A stretch of DNA of 64,000 bases from Huaxiibacter chinensis (GCF_022171985.1 NZ_JAJVHF010000014.1:27672-91671); one strand, 5' to 3'. Counted from the stretch's first letter, positions 1 through 8,757 are shown. Translations and numbers: made by a program. Notes: generated by a model from the sequence alone, not told the origin.

Positions 1-182
1 CCGACATTTCAATGTGTAACAATCCCGGCGTGTGGTGAAAAAAGAGGCAAAAAGGGGATAATTTTCAGACCAGCAAAATCACTTCTATGAAATGCTTCAC
101 GTTTTTCTAATATCAGTGAATAAAACTGGTTTTTGGTTAAATAAAAGTTACGGGCTGGATTTATATGCTGAAATGGAAAGTT

Positions 183-201
183 GGGCTGAAATTTTCAGCC
201 C
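183..201 (-). terminator. possible yhjD terminator hairpin
   Basis: Just past the yhjD stop there is an inverted repeat GGGCTGAAA/TTTCAGCCC with almost no loop, so the practical stem is about six base pairs. The bases that follow on the minus strand are only moderately T-rich, so termination strength is uncertain. The rest of positions 1-211 shows no convincing gene. Confidence 0.4.
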
Positions 202-211
202 ACTCAGTGTA

Positions 212-1237
212 TTAACGATGTGATTTGCCGGGCATTCTTGGGTCGTCTTTGTACTCTGCCGTGGCGATCCAGGCCGCGCAGAACAAGGTCAGACGGGCAA
301 AGAAGTAGAAAAAGGCCATCAGGCCAAGTACTGAACCAAATGCCGCGCCAGAAGGGGATTTAACCAGCGAGGGCAAGGTGTAGGTCATAACAATCTTTAT
401 GACCTCAAAACCGATGGCGGCGATCAAGGTACCGCGAATTAACGCTTTTTTACGCGGGCGATGACGCGGCAAACGCCAGAATATCCAGAAGAACAACAAA
501 TAGTTCGCGAATATAGAGATGGCTAACCCAATCACCCGCCACGCGGGTTTAAGCCATTCGATGTTATCCAGATACAGCGCGGAGATTATTAATTGCTGCG
601 CTGAGCCGGCTACAGAGGTGATAGACAGCGTGACAATCAGGGCAAACAGCAGGCCAATCAGCGACACGAAATCGCGTAAATATTTCACCCATATCTTTTC
701 CTGATCCTGCGGTTTCCGCTCCCAGACGTCACGCGACTGGGCGCGAATGGCTTCACGCAGGTTCCCCATCCAGTTAATCCCGGAATAAAGCGCAATTAAC
801 AGCCCCACGATACCCACGGTGGTACGTTGCTGCACCGCCGTGTTGATCGTGCTTTTAAGGGTGGCGGCGAGCGTGGGATCGCTGACGTTCAGCAGGATTT
901 TAGAGAAAATGTCCTGCAGCAGCGTGGGGTGTGAAGCAAGCACAAAACCCGCGGCGGCAAACGAAACCATCATGATCGGAATCATCGACAGGAACGAGAA
1001 GTAGGTAATCGCTGCACCAAACTGGTTGCCCATACGGTCGCTAAAACGCTCTGCCGCGCGAATAATATGCGCAATCATCGGCCGGCGTTGGATCTTCTCT
1101 GCCGTATCCGTGACGGTCGCCAGCGCCTTGTTTGCCTTGCCGGGTTCTTTTTCCGGCTCTGGCCTGGTCTCCATCTTTTTGATGGGTTCGAAATCAATTT
1201 CAGGGGTCGGTCGTTGCGGGTTGTTTTCCGGCGTCAC
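212..1237 (-). CDS. yhjD: YhjD inner membrane protein (YihY/BrkB family)
   Basis: This 341-residue protein matches E. coli YhjD (about 337 residues) almost throughout. After a charged cytoplasmic N-terminus of about 65 residues come several hydrophobic segments, including stretches around residues 75-100, 140-155, 190-215, 235-260 and 300-330. It belongs to the YihY/BrkB family of unknown biochemical role. In E. coli a point mutation in yhjD suppresses the lethality of making only the lipid A precursor lipid IVA, which hints at envelope lipid transport (established knowledge, not shown here). It lies downstream of yhjC on the same strand, 51 bp away. Family assignment is firm; function is open. 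Confidence 0.93.
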   Translation of the reverse strand: MTPENNPQRPTPEIDFEPIKKMETRPEPEKEPGKANKALATVTDTAEKIQRRPMIAHIIRAAERFSDRMGNQFGAAITYFSFLSMIPIMMVSFAAAGFVLASHPTLLQDIFSKILLNVSDPTLAATLKSTINTAVQQRTTVGIVGLLIALYSGINWMGNLREAIRAQSRDVWERKPQDQEKIWVKYLRDFVSLIGLLFALIVTLSITSVAGSAQQLIISALYLDNIEWLKPAWRVIGLAISIFANYLLFFWIFWRLPRHRPRKKALIRGTLIAAIGFEVIKIVMTYTLPSLVKSPSGAAFGSVLGLMAFFYFFARLTLFCAAWIATAEYKDDPRMPGKSHR

Positions 1238-1288
1238 GCGTCATTTCCTTTTCGTTTGGCTGGATGTAAATGAAAGTATAGCTTGTGA

Positions 1289-2188
1289 CTAGTCGACATA
1301 GGTTTTCATCAGTTCTGTCAGCCACTCCATAAACAGATGGACTCGCCGGGAGAGATTGCGGCGGTGAGGATAAATCAGGGAGACCGGCATCGCTTCGGCA
1401 CGATATTGCGGCAAAATTTCGATAAGCTTTTTCGCCCGCAGGGCTTCCCGAACCCCCACGCGAGGCACCTGAATAATGCCCAGCCCGGCGAGGCAGGCAG
1501 CCTGATAGGTCTCGGTGCTGTTTACGGTGAGAATCCCCCCGGTTTTGATCCAGTGCGTGGTATCGCCGTTAAAAAACTCAAAACCCTGTGGTCGTGTACC
1601 CAGATTAACCGAGTAGTGAATCACCGCATGCGAGGCGAGATCGTCCAGGTTCTGCGGATAACCAAAGCGCGTCAGATAATCCGGGCTGGCGCAGTTGACG
1701 ATCGACAGTTTGCCAAGCGGACGGGCAATCAACCCCGAGTCTTTGAGCGTCCCGACCCGTACCACGCAGTCAAACCCTTCGCGCACCACGTCAACCAGAC
1801 GATCGCTGCTGCTGAGTTCCAGTTCAATGCCCGGATACTGCTGCAGAAACGCGGGCAGTTTGGGGATGATTAAATTTCGTGCAACGCCGACGGGCATATC
1901 GACACGTAGTCGACCGCTGATACTGGCGGGATCGTGCTGAAATAGTCCGTCCAGTTCATCGAGGTTTGCCAGCAAATCTTTTGCCCGCTCGTAATAGACC
2001 ATACCGTCCTGCGTGAGGCTCACGCGGCGCGTGGTACGGTGCAAAAGCTGCGTGCCTAACAGGTTTTCCAGCGCCTGTATCTGACGCGATACGCTACCTT
2101 TAGGAAGGCCGAGCGTGTCCGCTGCGCGGGAAAAACTTTCCAGTTCGGCGACGCGAATGAAGAGCTGCATTGCGTGAATTTTATCCAT
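1289..2188 (-). CDS. yhjC: LysR-family transcriptional regulator YhjC
   Basis: This is a 299-residue LysR-type regulator. The N-terminal winged helix-turn-helix is seen at about residues 1-60 (MDKIHAMQLFIRVAELESFS, then LPKGSVSRQIQALE), followed by a co-inducer-binding domain to the C-terminus. It matches E. coli YhjC along its full length. It is divergent from a short-chain dehydrogenase gene across a 119-bp gap, the usual LysR layout in which the regulator controls the divergent enzyme gene and itself. I infer that the SDR is its main target; the ligand is unknown. Confidence 0.92.
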   Translation of the reverse strand: MDKIHAMQLFIRVAELESFSRAADTLGLPKGSVSRQIQALENLLGTQLLHRTTRRVSLTQDGMVYYERAKDLLANLDELDGLFQHDPASISGRLRVDMPVGVARNLIIPKLPAFLQQYPGIELELSSSDRLVDVVREGFDCVVRVGTLKDSGLIARPLGKLSIVNCASPDYLTRFGYPQNLDDLASHAVIHYSVNLGTRPQGFEFFNGDTTHWIKTGGILTVNSTETYQAACLAGLGIIQVPRVGVREALRAKKLIEILPQYRAEAMPVSLIYPHRRNLSRRVHLFMEWLTELMKTYVD

Positions 2189-2307
2189 AGCCTGCCCTCA
2201 TTGTTGTTGCAACTGAAACAGTAAAACGTTTTTGAGCATCTTTATTGATTTTCTATCACCTAATAAGCTCTTTCTCAATCTACATCACAGCTAAAACGAG
2301 GTTTCTT

Positions 2308-3066
2308 ATGACAGAACGTATCGCATTAGTGACTGGCGGCAGCCGCGGACTGGGCAAGAACGCGGCATTGAAGCTGGCAGCAATGGGCACAGGCATCATC
2401 CTCACTTACAACAGCAGCCAGAAAGAGGCGCTCGCTGTGGTACGTGAAATTGAAGAAAAAGGCGTAAAGGCCGTGGCATTGCAGCTAAACGTGGGCGATG
2501 TCAGCCGCTTTGAGCCTTTCGCCAAAGAGGTTCAGTCGCAGCTTAAGCATGTGTGGCAGCGCGACGCCTTCGATTATTTGTTGAACAATGCCGGCACCGG
2601 TTTATACGCGCCGTATGCAGACACCACTGAAGCGCAATTTGATGACGCGTTAAACATTCATTTTAAGGGGCCGTTCTTCCTGACTCAGCGGCTCTTACCC
2701 TTAATCAAAGATGGCGGACGTATTCTGAATGTCTCCAGCGGGCTTGCCCGTTTTGCACAGCCTGGTTCCAGCGCCTATGCGGCCATGAAAGGGGCCATGG
2801 AGGTGCTGACGCGTTATCAGGCTAAAGAGCTGGGCGCACGGGGGATCTCGGTAAATATTATTGCCCCTGGCGCGATTGAGACCGATTTTGGCGGTGGCCG
2901 CGTGCGGGATAACGGCGAGCTAAACAAAATGCTGGCCTCACAAACGGCTCTGGGGCGCGTTGGATTGCCGGATGACATTGGTGATGCCATTGCGGCCTTG
3001 TTGAGCGATAAGCTGGGCTGGATGAATGCGCAACGTATTGAAGTTTCAGGCGGCATGTTCCTGTAA
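2308..3066 (+). CDS. short-chain dehydrogenase/reductase (SDR)
   Basis: This is a 252-residue classical SDR. The NAD(P)-binding motif TGGSRGLG is at residues 9-16, NNAG at 93-96, a catalytic Ser at about 143-144 and YAAMK giving Tyr157 and Lys161. The ATG at 2308 was chosen because it follows a GAGG ribosome-binding site and gives the standard SDR start; a longer reading from 2245 would add an unrelated hydrophobic leader. The gene is divergent from yhjC, which probably regulates it. The substrate cannot be deduced; such enzymes usually act on alcohols, ketones or quinones. It is not in the equivalent E. coli K-12 position as I recall it. Confidence 0.88.
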   Translation: MTERIALVTGGSRGLGKNAALKLAAMGTGIILTYNSSQKEALAVVREIEEKGVKAVALQLNVGDVSRFEPFAKEVQSQLKHVWQRDAFDYLLNNAGTGLYAPYADTTEAQFDDALNIHFKGPFFLTQRLLPLIKDGGRILNVSSGLARFAQPGSSAYAAMKGAMEVLTRYQAKELGARGISVNIIAPGAIETDFGGGRVRDNGELNKMLASQTALGRVGLPDDIGDAIAALLSDKLGWMNAQRIEVSGGMFL

Positions 3067-3228
3067 TGGTTTTTCCGGGTCTTGAGATTATCCTTAAGGC
3101 ATATATGTCAAAGTTTAAGATATGTCTCATGAGCCGGGTGTTTTGTAACCCTTCCTGAGTGGGCGCTTTTTCTTATTAACGTCCCCTGTAAAATGAGTCG
3201 CTATGCCGATTTACAGGAGAAGAAAATA

Positions 3229-3831
3229 ATGCACATTGTCATTTTTGACAGGCAGCCAATATTTATTCAGGGAGTGGTTACCCATTTACACGCCATCACT
3301 CCGGAGTGGCATATTGAGGGGACAAGTCAGACAGATGAATTATGGTCACTGTTGTCCTCGACGCCCACCGGCATCGTGATGGTCGATGGGGAAATGCATC
3401 ACGAATACTGTTTATGGCTGCTGGAAGAGATCGGCAGCCGTTTTCCCGCTATTAGCAAAGTGGTGGTATTGAATCGGAAAAATAGCGAATGGATAGAGCA
3501 GCTTATTCAACGAAATGTGCTGGCTATTATTCCCCGTAATGCCGCTGCGGATCTGTACACGTCTATTTTGCAGATGGTCTCTTTAGGCATGGCCTGCATC
3601 CCCGGAAAATGGCTTAAATCGTCCGCTGCAGGCCAGCAGGGGTTGTCCTGCCTGAGCGAACGCCAGCTGGATGTTCTGAAATTACTCGCTGACGGTGAAT
3701 CGAACAAAGCGATTGGCCGGGCGCTTAATATCAGTGCGGCGACCGTTAAGGCACATTTAGAAGCGTTATTCCGTCGGTTGGACGTTAAAAACCGGACGCA
3801 GGCAGCGCTGCTTTATAGCCGCGTGGCCTGA
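3229..3831 (+). CDS. yhjB: LuxR-family response-regulator-like protein YhjB
   Basis: This 200-residue protein is the same length as E. coli YhjB. It has an N-terminal receiver-like domain (residues about 1-120) and a C-terminal LuxR/FixJ helix-turn-helix (about 138-190; ESNKAIGRALNISAATVKAH is the recognition region). The start at 3229 is supported by a strong AGGAG site and by alignment with E. coli. The receiver domain reads VMVDGEMHHEY where the phosphoacceptor strand would be, so an Asp is present, but other acidic-pocket residues are hard to confirm. It is probably a transcriptional regulator; no cognate kinase is nearby. Confidence 0.92.
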   Translation: MHIVIFDRQPIFIQGVVTHLHAITPEWHIEGTSQTDELWSLLSSTPTGIVMVDGEMHHEYCLWLLEEIGSRFPAISKVVVLNRKNSEWIEQLIQRNVLAIIPRNAAADLYTSILQMVSLGMACIPGKWLKSSAAGQQGLSCLSERQLDVLKLLADGESNKAIGRALNISAATVKAHLEALFRRLDVKNRTQAALLYSRVA

Positions 3832-3860
3832 TATCACCCATGCAGTAGATGAGAATGATA

Positions 3861-4169
3861 TTACGCAAGATCGCGTGAAATCCCCCTGCTGAACAGCATC
3901 GCGATAAGCGCGTCGTGCTCGTCGGGTTGCAGCGGGGAGATATTCATTTTACTCAGTACTTTTTCGCATTCCGCTAAATCTTCTACCAGAAGAATGTCGG
4001 CCATTTCCGGCGTAATGATCGTCGGTAAATTCTCATATGCCGTTATGACATGCCCATATCCAATAACCCACAGCCCTTTTTCGTCCCGATATTTTTCCAG
4101 GGAAAGTCCATGGTGTTTCTTAATGAGCGCGATACCTTCATAAGAGATAGTAAGTGAATGACCTGTCAT
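3861..4169 (-). CDS. lysozyme-fold protein lacking the catalytic Glu (GH24-like)
   Basis: This 102-residue protein resembles the N-terminal two thirds of phage T4-type lysozymes (GH24). It has the EGIALIK lead helix, then HGLSLEKYRDEKGLWVIGYGH at about residues 20-40, and a helix with ITPEMADILLVEDL. Against T4 lysozyme the catalytic Glu11 is His20 and Thr26 is Val35, while Asp20 (Asp29 here) and the GxGH turn are kept. The normal C-terminal lobe is missing: the protein ends soon after the DALIAMLFSRG helix. There is no signal peptide. A good GAGAGG ribosome-binding site precedes the ATG. It sits 54 bp downstream of an acetyltransferase gene on the same strand. I infer a muramidase-derived binding or regulatory protein, or a decaying gene; enzyme activity is unlikely. 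Confidence 0.75.
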   Translation of the reverse strand: MTGHSLTISYEGIALIKKHHGLSLEKYRDEKGLWVIGYGHVITAYENLPTIITPEMADILLVEDLAECEKVLSKMNISPLQPDEHDALIAMLFSRGISRDLA

Positions 4170-4223
4170 TATCGTTTCCTCTCAGTCAGGGAAGACTGTA
4201 GAGGAAACAGGGCGCAGGGCCTA

Positions 4224-4772
4224 TCAGCCAAATGGCGGTTGATCGTGATGATATTCACTTTTGAGCAGACCAAAAATCCAGTCGTTTTGCCAGCGGCCAG
4301 CCAGAAAATAGCTCTCTCTCAGCTCCCCTTCCAGTACAAAGCCGACTTTTTCCAGCAGTCGTCTTGAGGCGATATTGCCCACGGTGACCGTGGCGATCAG
4401 GCGTCGGATCCCGCCCTGGGTAAAGGCAAAGTCGCAGACAGCCCGCAGTGACTCTCCGGCAAATCCTTTTCCCTGCGCTTCGGGTGCGAACAGAAACCCG
4501 ACTTCGGCACAATCATCTTCCCGATGAATATATCCAGTGACGCCGAGCGGTGTCTGGGTAGCTGTTTCTCGCACCACAAGGCAAAGCCAGTGCGGACTGC
4601 CGGGGAGCCACTCGGGCAGACGCGCATCAAATGCTGGCCGAATCGCAGCGACTGGCCTGGCCTCATCGACATAGCGCATAACGTCAGGATGCTGCTGCAG
4701 CGACAGGTAAAAGGGCCAGTCCTCCTCGCGTAGGGGAGAACAGGTCAGGCGCGGAGTGGTCAGGGCAAGCAT
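4224..4772 (-). CDS. GNAT-family N-acetyltransferase (RimJ/RimL type)
   Basis: This 182-residue protein has the GNAT fold of the RimJ/RimL subgroup. It opens with LTTPRLTCSPLREEDWPFYL, typical of that group, and carries the acetyl-CoA pyrophosphate-binding motif EAQGKGFAGE near residue 95-105, followed by NIASRRLLEKVGF, the usual motif-B segment. It probably acetylates an N-terminus or a small amine; the substrate cannot be read from sequence. It is the first gene of a likely two-gene unit with the lysozyme-fold protein and is divergent from the HEPN-type gene. Confidence 0.85.
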   Translation of the reverse strand: MLALTTPRLTCSPLREEDWPFYLSLQQHPDVMRYVDEARPVAAIRPAFDARLPEWLPGSPHWLCLVVRETATQTPLGVTGYIHREDDCAEVGFLFAPEAQGKGFAGESLRAVCDFAFTQGGIRRLIATVTVGNIASRRLLEKVGFVLEGELRESYFLAGRWQNDWIFGLLKSEYHHDQPPFG

Positions 4773-4922
4773 AGGTTTTCTCCAGGGATAATTTTCATTG
4801 ATTATAGAGCTGTCACTTTATTTATCTATAAACTCAGTTATGGTTTAAGTACGCAGAAATTAAAAGAAAAATGACTTTTTTTGGCCAGCATAATTCGCTG
4901 CCAATGTACGTTAAGGAAAATG

Positions 4923-6524
4923 ATGACACTGAGTCCATCGCACCACATCCGCGAACAATTTGAACACTGTCTGGCTATTATCCGGCAGGCTTCAATAGAA
5001 ATCTTATTGCTTCTGAATGTTCACGTTGCGGAAGGTAAAGATCCACGTTGGTTCCTGGAACAACTCGATTCTGCGCGCCTGGCCCTGGGAGGATGGGGCG
5101 CGGTGGCAAAACGCCTGAACCTGAATGACGCCGAAATGTCGGACTTCACCTTACAGCTCAGGCTGTTACAGCAGCGCGTTCCGCAGTATGAAAGCGGTCA
5201 GGACGTAAGTGAGAATCAGCTTATTGCCGCCGTGCGGTTTGTGACCGCGCTGGAGCATTTGCGCCTGCAACAACCCCTGCTGGGCTATAACACCGAGCTC
5301 ATAGCCGGCAGCGATTCGCAGCAACAGCAGGCGCACAAACAGGTGCGGGCGCTGGAGCTCATCCTGAAATCGCTGATTTTGCAGGCATGGCCCGATCCGG
5401 TGCGGCTGAACAATCATCTGAAAACCCTGTTCAATGCCGATCGCGTGCGCCGCTGGCTTAAGCAGGCGGAGCGTAACGACGTGCTCAGCGGCATGATGTT
5501 CAGCGAACTGGCCCAGATGGTGGTGGATAAAAAAGAGTTCAGCCGCTACTACTCGCCGATATTTAATGACCGCACCATGCTGACGCTGCTGGTCGAGCCG
5601 CGCAAAACCTTACAGACTTTCCTGGATGATATACGTCAGATACGCAACGCGCTCACGGTTCAGCAACCGTTAAGTTCCGCGCAAATTTTGCTGCTCGACA
5701 ACTACTATACGCAGATTGCGGGGCCGGTTCAGCGCGCGTTTGAAGAAGGGCGCACGCGTATAAACCCGGCCGGGCTGATGTCGGTCGATGCGGGTGAGCT
5801 GCACAACTTCTGGGAAGAGGCGCAGAAAAGAGATCGGCAGACCGGCGGCGATCTGTTTGAGGTGCGCGACAGCATTGAAAAACCGACGCAGCGGACTCCC
5901 CGTACGCCTGAGCAGCGCGATCAGCTGATCTCTACCACCCTTTGGGGGGCCGTCGGCGTCATGGTGATCGCCATTATTGCGGGCGGCGTCTGGCTGGTCA
6001 CCAGCAGTGAGCCGGCCACACCGGTAGCGCAGGTCAGCATGGAGAGTCAGGCAGCACAGCCGCCGCAGACCATGCGTGAGAAACCGTCATCCAGAGAGAC
6101 CCTCACCAGGATGGGGATCACCTGGGACGAGAGTAATTTCCGTTCCGCCATCGAGCGTAACGATTCACGCGTGGCGTTGCTTTTCCTGCAAGGGGGAATG
6201 GACTGGAAGCTCTCCTGGACCGAACAGGCGTTGTCGCAGAACCACGAAGACGTGCTGGAGATACTGATGCGCTATCGCCTGCAAATGGTGGAGCAGAAGC
6301 CGTGTCGTCGCTTTATCACCACGCTCAGTCACGCCATGGCGAACGGTGACGAGCTGACGTCGATGCGTAAAACGTTTCTGCAGGCATTTTGTACCGTGCC
6401 TGCCGTGGTGCAACGCCAGAAATATGAGGCCGAGCAGGCAAAACGACGCGCGCTGGCCCAGCCTGACAGCAATACAAAAAAATGGCAGTCTATTCAGACC
6501 GCCATTTATGATGTCATTCGCTAG
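4923..6524 (+). CDS. HEPN-type membrane-anchored protein (STY4199-like)
   Basis: This is a 533-residue protein of unknown function that I recall as the STY4199 family with a HEPN-type domain. The N-terminal 300 residues are helical. The segment DIRQIRNALTV at about 236-246 looks like a HEPN active-site helix, but the His expected five residues after the Arg is Val. One membrane segment lies at about 337-362, after a charged linker. The C-terminal part (about 400-460) has two short helix pairs (FRSAIERNDSRVALLFLQGG and TEQALSQNHEDVLEILMRY) that look like ankyrin-type repeats. The ATG at 4923 sits six bases after AAGGA; 4920 is an alternative. It converges on treF with a 14-bp gap. Confidence 0.7.
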   Translation: MTLSPSHHIREQFEHCLAIIRQASIEILLLLNVHVAEGKDPRWFLEQLDSARLALGGWGAVAKRLNLNDAEMSDFTLQLRLLQQRVPQYESGQDVSENQLIAAVRFVTALEHLRLQQPLLGYNTELIAGSDSQQQQAHKQVRALELILKSLILQAWPDPVRLNNHLKTLFNADRVRRWLKQAERNDVLSGMMFSELAQMVVDKKEFSRYYSPIFNDRTMLTLLVEPRKTLQTFLDDIRQIRNALTVQQPLSSAQILLLDNYYTQIAGPVQRAFEEGRTRINPAGLMSVDAGELHNFWEEAQKRDRQTGGDLFEVRDSIEKPTQRTPRTPEQRDQLISTTLWGAVGVMVIAIIAGGVWLVTSSEPATPVAQVSMESQAAQPPQTMREKPSSRETLTRMGITWDESNFRSAIERNDSRVALLFLQGGMDWKLSWTEQALSQNHEDVLEILMRYRLQMVEQKPCRRFITTLSHAMANGDELTSMRKTFLQAFCTVPAVVQRQKYEAEQAKRRALAQPDSNTKKWQSIQTAIYDVIR

Positions 6525-6538
6525 TGCCGCATGTCGCG

Positions 6539-8188
6539 TTAAGGTTCGCCGTACAGCCCGATCAGGCGGCGTACCACGCCATTAGTCCAGCCGAAGCCAT
6601 CCTGTAACGGATATTCACCGCCGCCGCCTTCACGCGGCGTGCTGCTGGCGATATGGTATTTTTCAATCAGCTTATGGTGATCTTTATAAAAATGATTCAC
6701 CGTTTGCAGCCAGCTCCAGGCAATTTCATCGCCCAGTGAATCGTTGCCGTACTGTTTAAAGCCCTGGATCGCCATCCACTGCAGCGGCGCCCAGCCGTTA
6801 GGCTTATCCCACTGCTCGCCGGTCTCATACTCGGTCGCCATAATACCGCCTGGCGTCAGCAGGCGCGCTTTGATCACGTCGGCCAGTTTTTCGGCCTGCT
6901 CGTGAGTCGCCATGCCAACGTAGAGAGGCACAATACTGGCGGCAGAAAAGAGGGCCATCTCTTCACGACGCCAGTCGTAATCGCGATAGCATCCGTTTTC
7001 CTCATCCCACAGATAGCGGTTAACCGCAGCACGGCGATCGCTCGCTTTCTGACGGAACAGGTCAGCGGTCTCTTTATCGCCCTTGGAGGCAGAAATATTG
7101 GCTATCGCGCTTTCGAGCTTGAACAGGAAGGCGTTCAGATCGATAGGGATAAACTGTGTCGTGCGTATACTGGCGAGACGGCCAGGATCCCGCAACCAGC
7201 GCGACGAGTAATCCCAGCCGGACGCGGCACCGGCACGCAGATCGCGATAGACCTCATTCGGCGGTCGTCCGGAATGACGTGCGGTTTCGACATCCTCAAT
7301 CCAGGATTCGTCGCGCGGCGTATCGCGGTCATCCCAGTAGCGGTTGAGCAGCGATCCATCCGGCATACGCACCGCGCTACGGTACGCCTGGTTCAGCATC
7401 AGCGATTCCGCACCGTCCATCCAGAAGGCGTATTCCATCTTCAGATGGTCCAGATAACGCTTCGCCCCTCGTACGCCATCCTCTTCAAACAACTCCACCA
7501 TCAGGGCGAAGACGGGCGGCTGAGAACGGCTCAGATAGTAAGTGCGGTTGCCGTTAGGGATATGACCATAGCGTTCAATCAGCCACGCAAAGTTATCCGC
7601 CATACATTTCAGCAGATCGTTACGGCCACTTTCTGCCAGCCCCAGCATGGAGAAGTAAGAGTCCCAGTAGTAGGTCTCGCTAAAGCGTCCGCCGGGCACG
7701 ATATATGCCTGCGGCAGGGCCAGCAGCGACGACCAAGGGATGTGATCCTGCGGCTCGCGCGTCAGGACCGGCCACAGGTTATCAATGTGCTCTTTCAGCG
7801 TCCGGCTCGGATCCGAGACATATTCAGTAGTCAGCGAATCGGGCATCCAGAAGTGGTTTTCAACAAAGCGGGCCAGGTCAAAATCCCGGTGACGACGAAC
7901 CTTACGATAACGAATGAGAATATCCAGCGGATCCATCTTGGGCGCGCAGTCAGGAAAGGTTTTGCTGTCGGCAAACAGACGTGTCGACTGCACGTGCTCA
8001 AATAATTCCAGATAACGATCGGCAGGGGTCAGCGCGTCAGAGGCGGGCAACCCTTCAATCATTTCCGGTTCCGGCTCCGCCTCGATCATTTCATCCAGTT
8101 TTAACTCGCAGGGATCGGTTTCGTAGCGCAGCTCTTCTGCGATTTCGAATTCTACGATGTCAGCGGCGTGTAGTTTCTGGTTGAACAT
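6539..8188 (-). CDS. treF: cytoplasmic trehalase TreF
   Basis: TreF hydrolyses trehalose to two glucose molecules in the cytoplasm. The 549-residue product equals E. coli TreF in length and has both GH37 signatures: [14 protein letters not shown] at residues 165-178 and [10 protein letters not shown] near 450-460. There is no signal peptide; instead there is an acidic N-terminal extension (about residues 1-55) that separates TreF from periplasmic TreA. A GGAGG site precedes the ATG. A CRP-like site lies about 100 bp upstream. In E. coli the enzyme supports use of internal trehalose after osmotic stress. Confidence 0.96.
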   Translation of the reverse strand: MFNQKLHAADIVEFEIAEELRYETDPCELKLDEMIEAEPEPEMIEGLPASDALTPADRYLELFEHVQSTRLFADSKTFPDCAPKMDPLDILIRYRKVRRHRDFDLARFVENHFWMPDSLTTEYVSDPSRTLKEHIDNLWPVLTREPQDHIPWSSLLALPQAYIVPGGRFSETYYWDSYFSMLGLAESGRNDLLKCMADNFAWLIERYGHIPNGNRTYYLSRSQPPVFALMVELFEEDGVRGAKRYLDHLKMEYAFWMDGAESLMLNQAYRSAVRMPDGSLLNRYWDDRDTPRDESWIEDVETARHSGRPPNEVYRDLRAGAASGWDYSSRWLRDPGRLASIRTTQFIPIDLNAFLFKLESAIANISASKGDKETADLFRQKASDRRAAVNRYLWDEENGCYRDYDWRREEMALFSAASIVPLYVGMATHEQAEKLADVIKARLLTPGGIMATEYETGEQWDKPNGWAPLQWMAIQGFKQYGNDSLGDEIAWSWLQTVNHFYKDHHKLIEKYHIASSTPREGGGGEYPLQDGFGWTNGVVRRLIGLYGEP

Positions 8189-8284
8189 GGTGGTTAGGAC
8201 CTCCGGTTTGCGTCGTCACAAATACGGGTGTTTCTTGGACATGTATTAAGTTTAGACACTCGCTTCGGTGAATGTGGAGCGAAG

Positions 8285-8300
8285 TGTGCGGTAGATCACA
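8285..8300 (-). promoter_or_regulatory. candidate CRP-binding site upstream of treF
   Basis: TGTGC-GGTAGA-TCACA matches nine of the ten conserved bases of the CRP consensus TGTGA-N6-TCACA. It lies about 100 bp before the treF start, and a weak TAAACT -10-like element on the minus strand at 8249-8254 would place it roughly 50 bp upstream of transcription start. Binding is inferred from sequence only. Confidence 0.45.
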
Positions 8301-8466
8301 TTTTGATTCGCCATCACGTTCCCCGAAAATCACGGTATCTTACTGATAGTCATGCAGGAATGGTAAAAATACGGAACATGCGGGTGCCAGGAAATTCAGA
8401 AGATTCGTTTAGCCAATATTGATGAAAAACGCCCTGAAATGTCGTTCACCCCGTGGAAGATCTCCC

Positions 8467-8757
8467 TCAGGCGTGGCGGGAATCCTGGTTGAGTTTGGCG
8501 CTATTCTGCTGCGCTTTTTCATTTGCGCCCGCGCTTTCACTCAGGGCCTGGCTGGCCGCTTTTTCCGCATGTGCTGCACTGTACGCCGCCAGGTGGGAAA
8601 TAACGATAGCGTAAATACTCATCAGCGAAACCCAAAGGATACTGTTTTTCCACCAGAGCAGCGTAGGGATGGTCAACATCGCCCAGACCAGAGCCAGGGT
8701 CAGATGAAATTTCGCCATCAGTTTGGCGGTAATTTTTACGTGCATTTTCTGTCTCAT
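8467..8757 (-). CDS. small two-segment membrane protein of unknown function
   Basis: This is a 96-residue protein I do not recognise. Two hydrophobic segments (FHLTLALVWAMLTIPTLLWW and ILWVSLMSIYAIVISHLAAY, about residues 16-60) are followed by an Ala/Gln/Ser-rich polar tail of about 36 residues that looks helical. The start could also be the Met at position 5 (8745); neither has a strong ribosome-binding site. It lies alone between gor and treF. I believe it is a real gene because of the clean two-membrane-segment pattern and appropriate codon use, but assign no function. Confidence 0.6.
   Translation of the reverse strand: MRQKMHVKITAKLMAKFHLTLALVWAMLTIPTLLWWKNSILWVSLMSIYAIVISHLAAYSAAHAEKAASQALSESAGANEKAQQNSAKLNQDSRHA

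Noticed and set aside
6902..8005. Long open frame (367 codons) on the plus strand opposite treF
   Set aside because: It lies wholly antisense to a certain gene, its product is Arg/His/Gln-rich without any domain, and it follows from codon bias of the real gene in a GC-rich genome.
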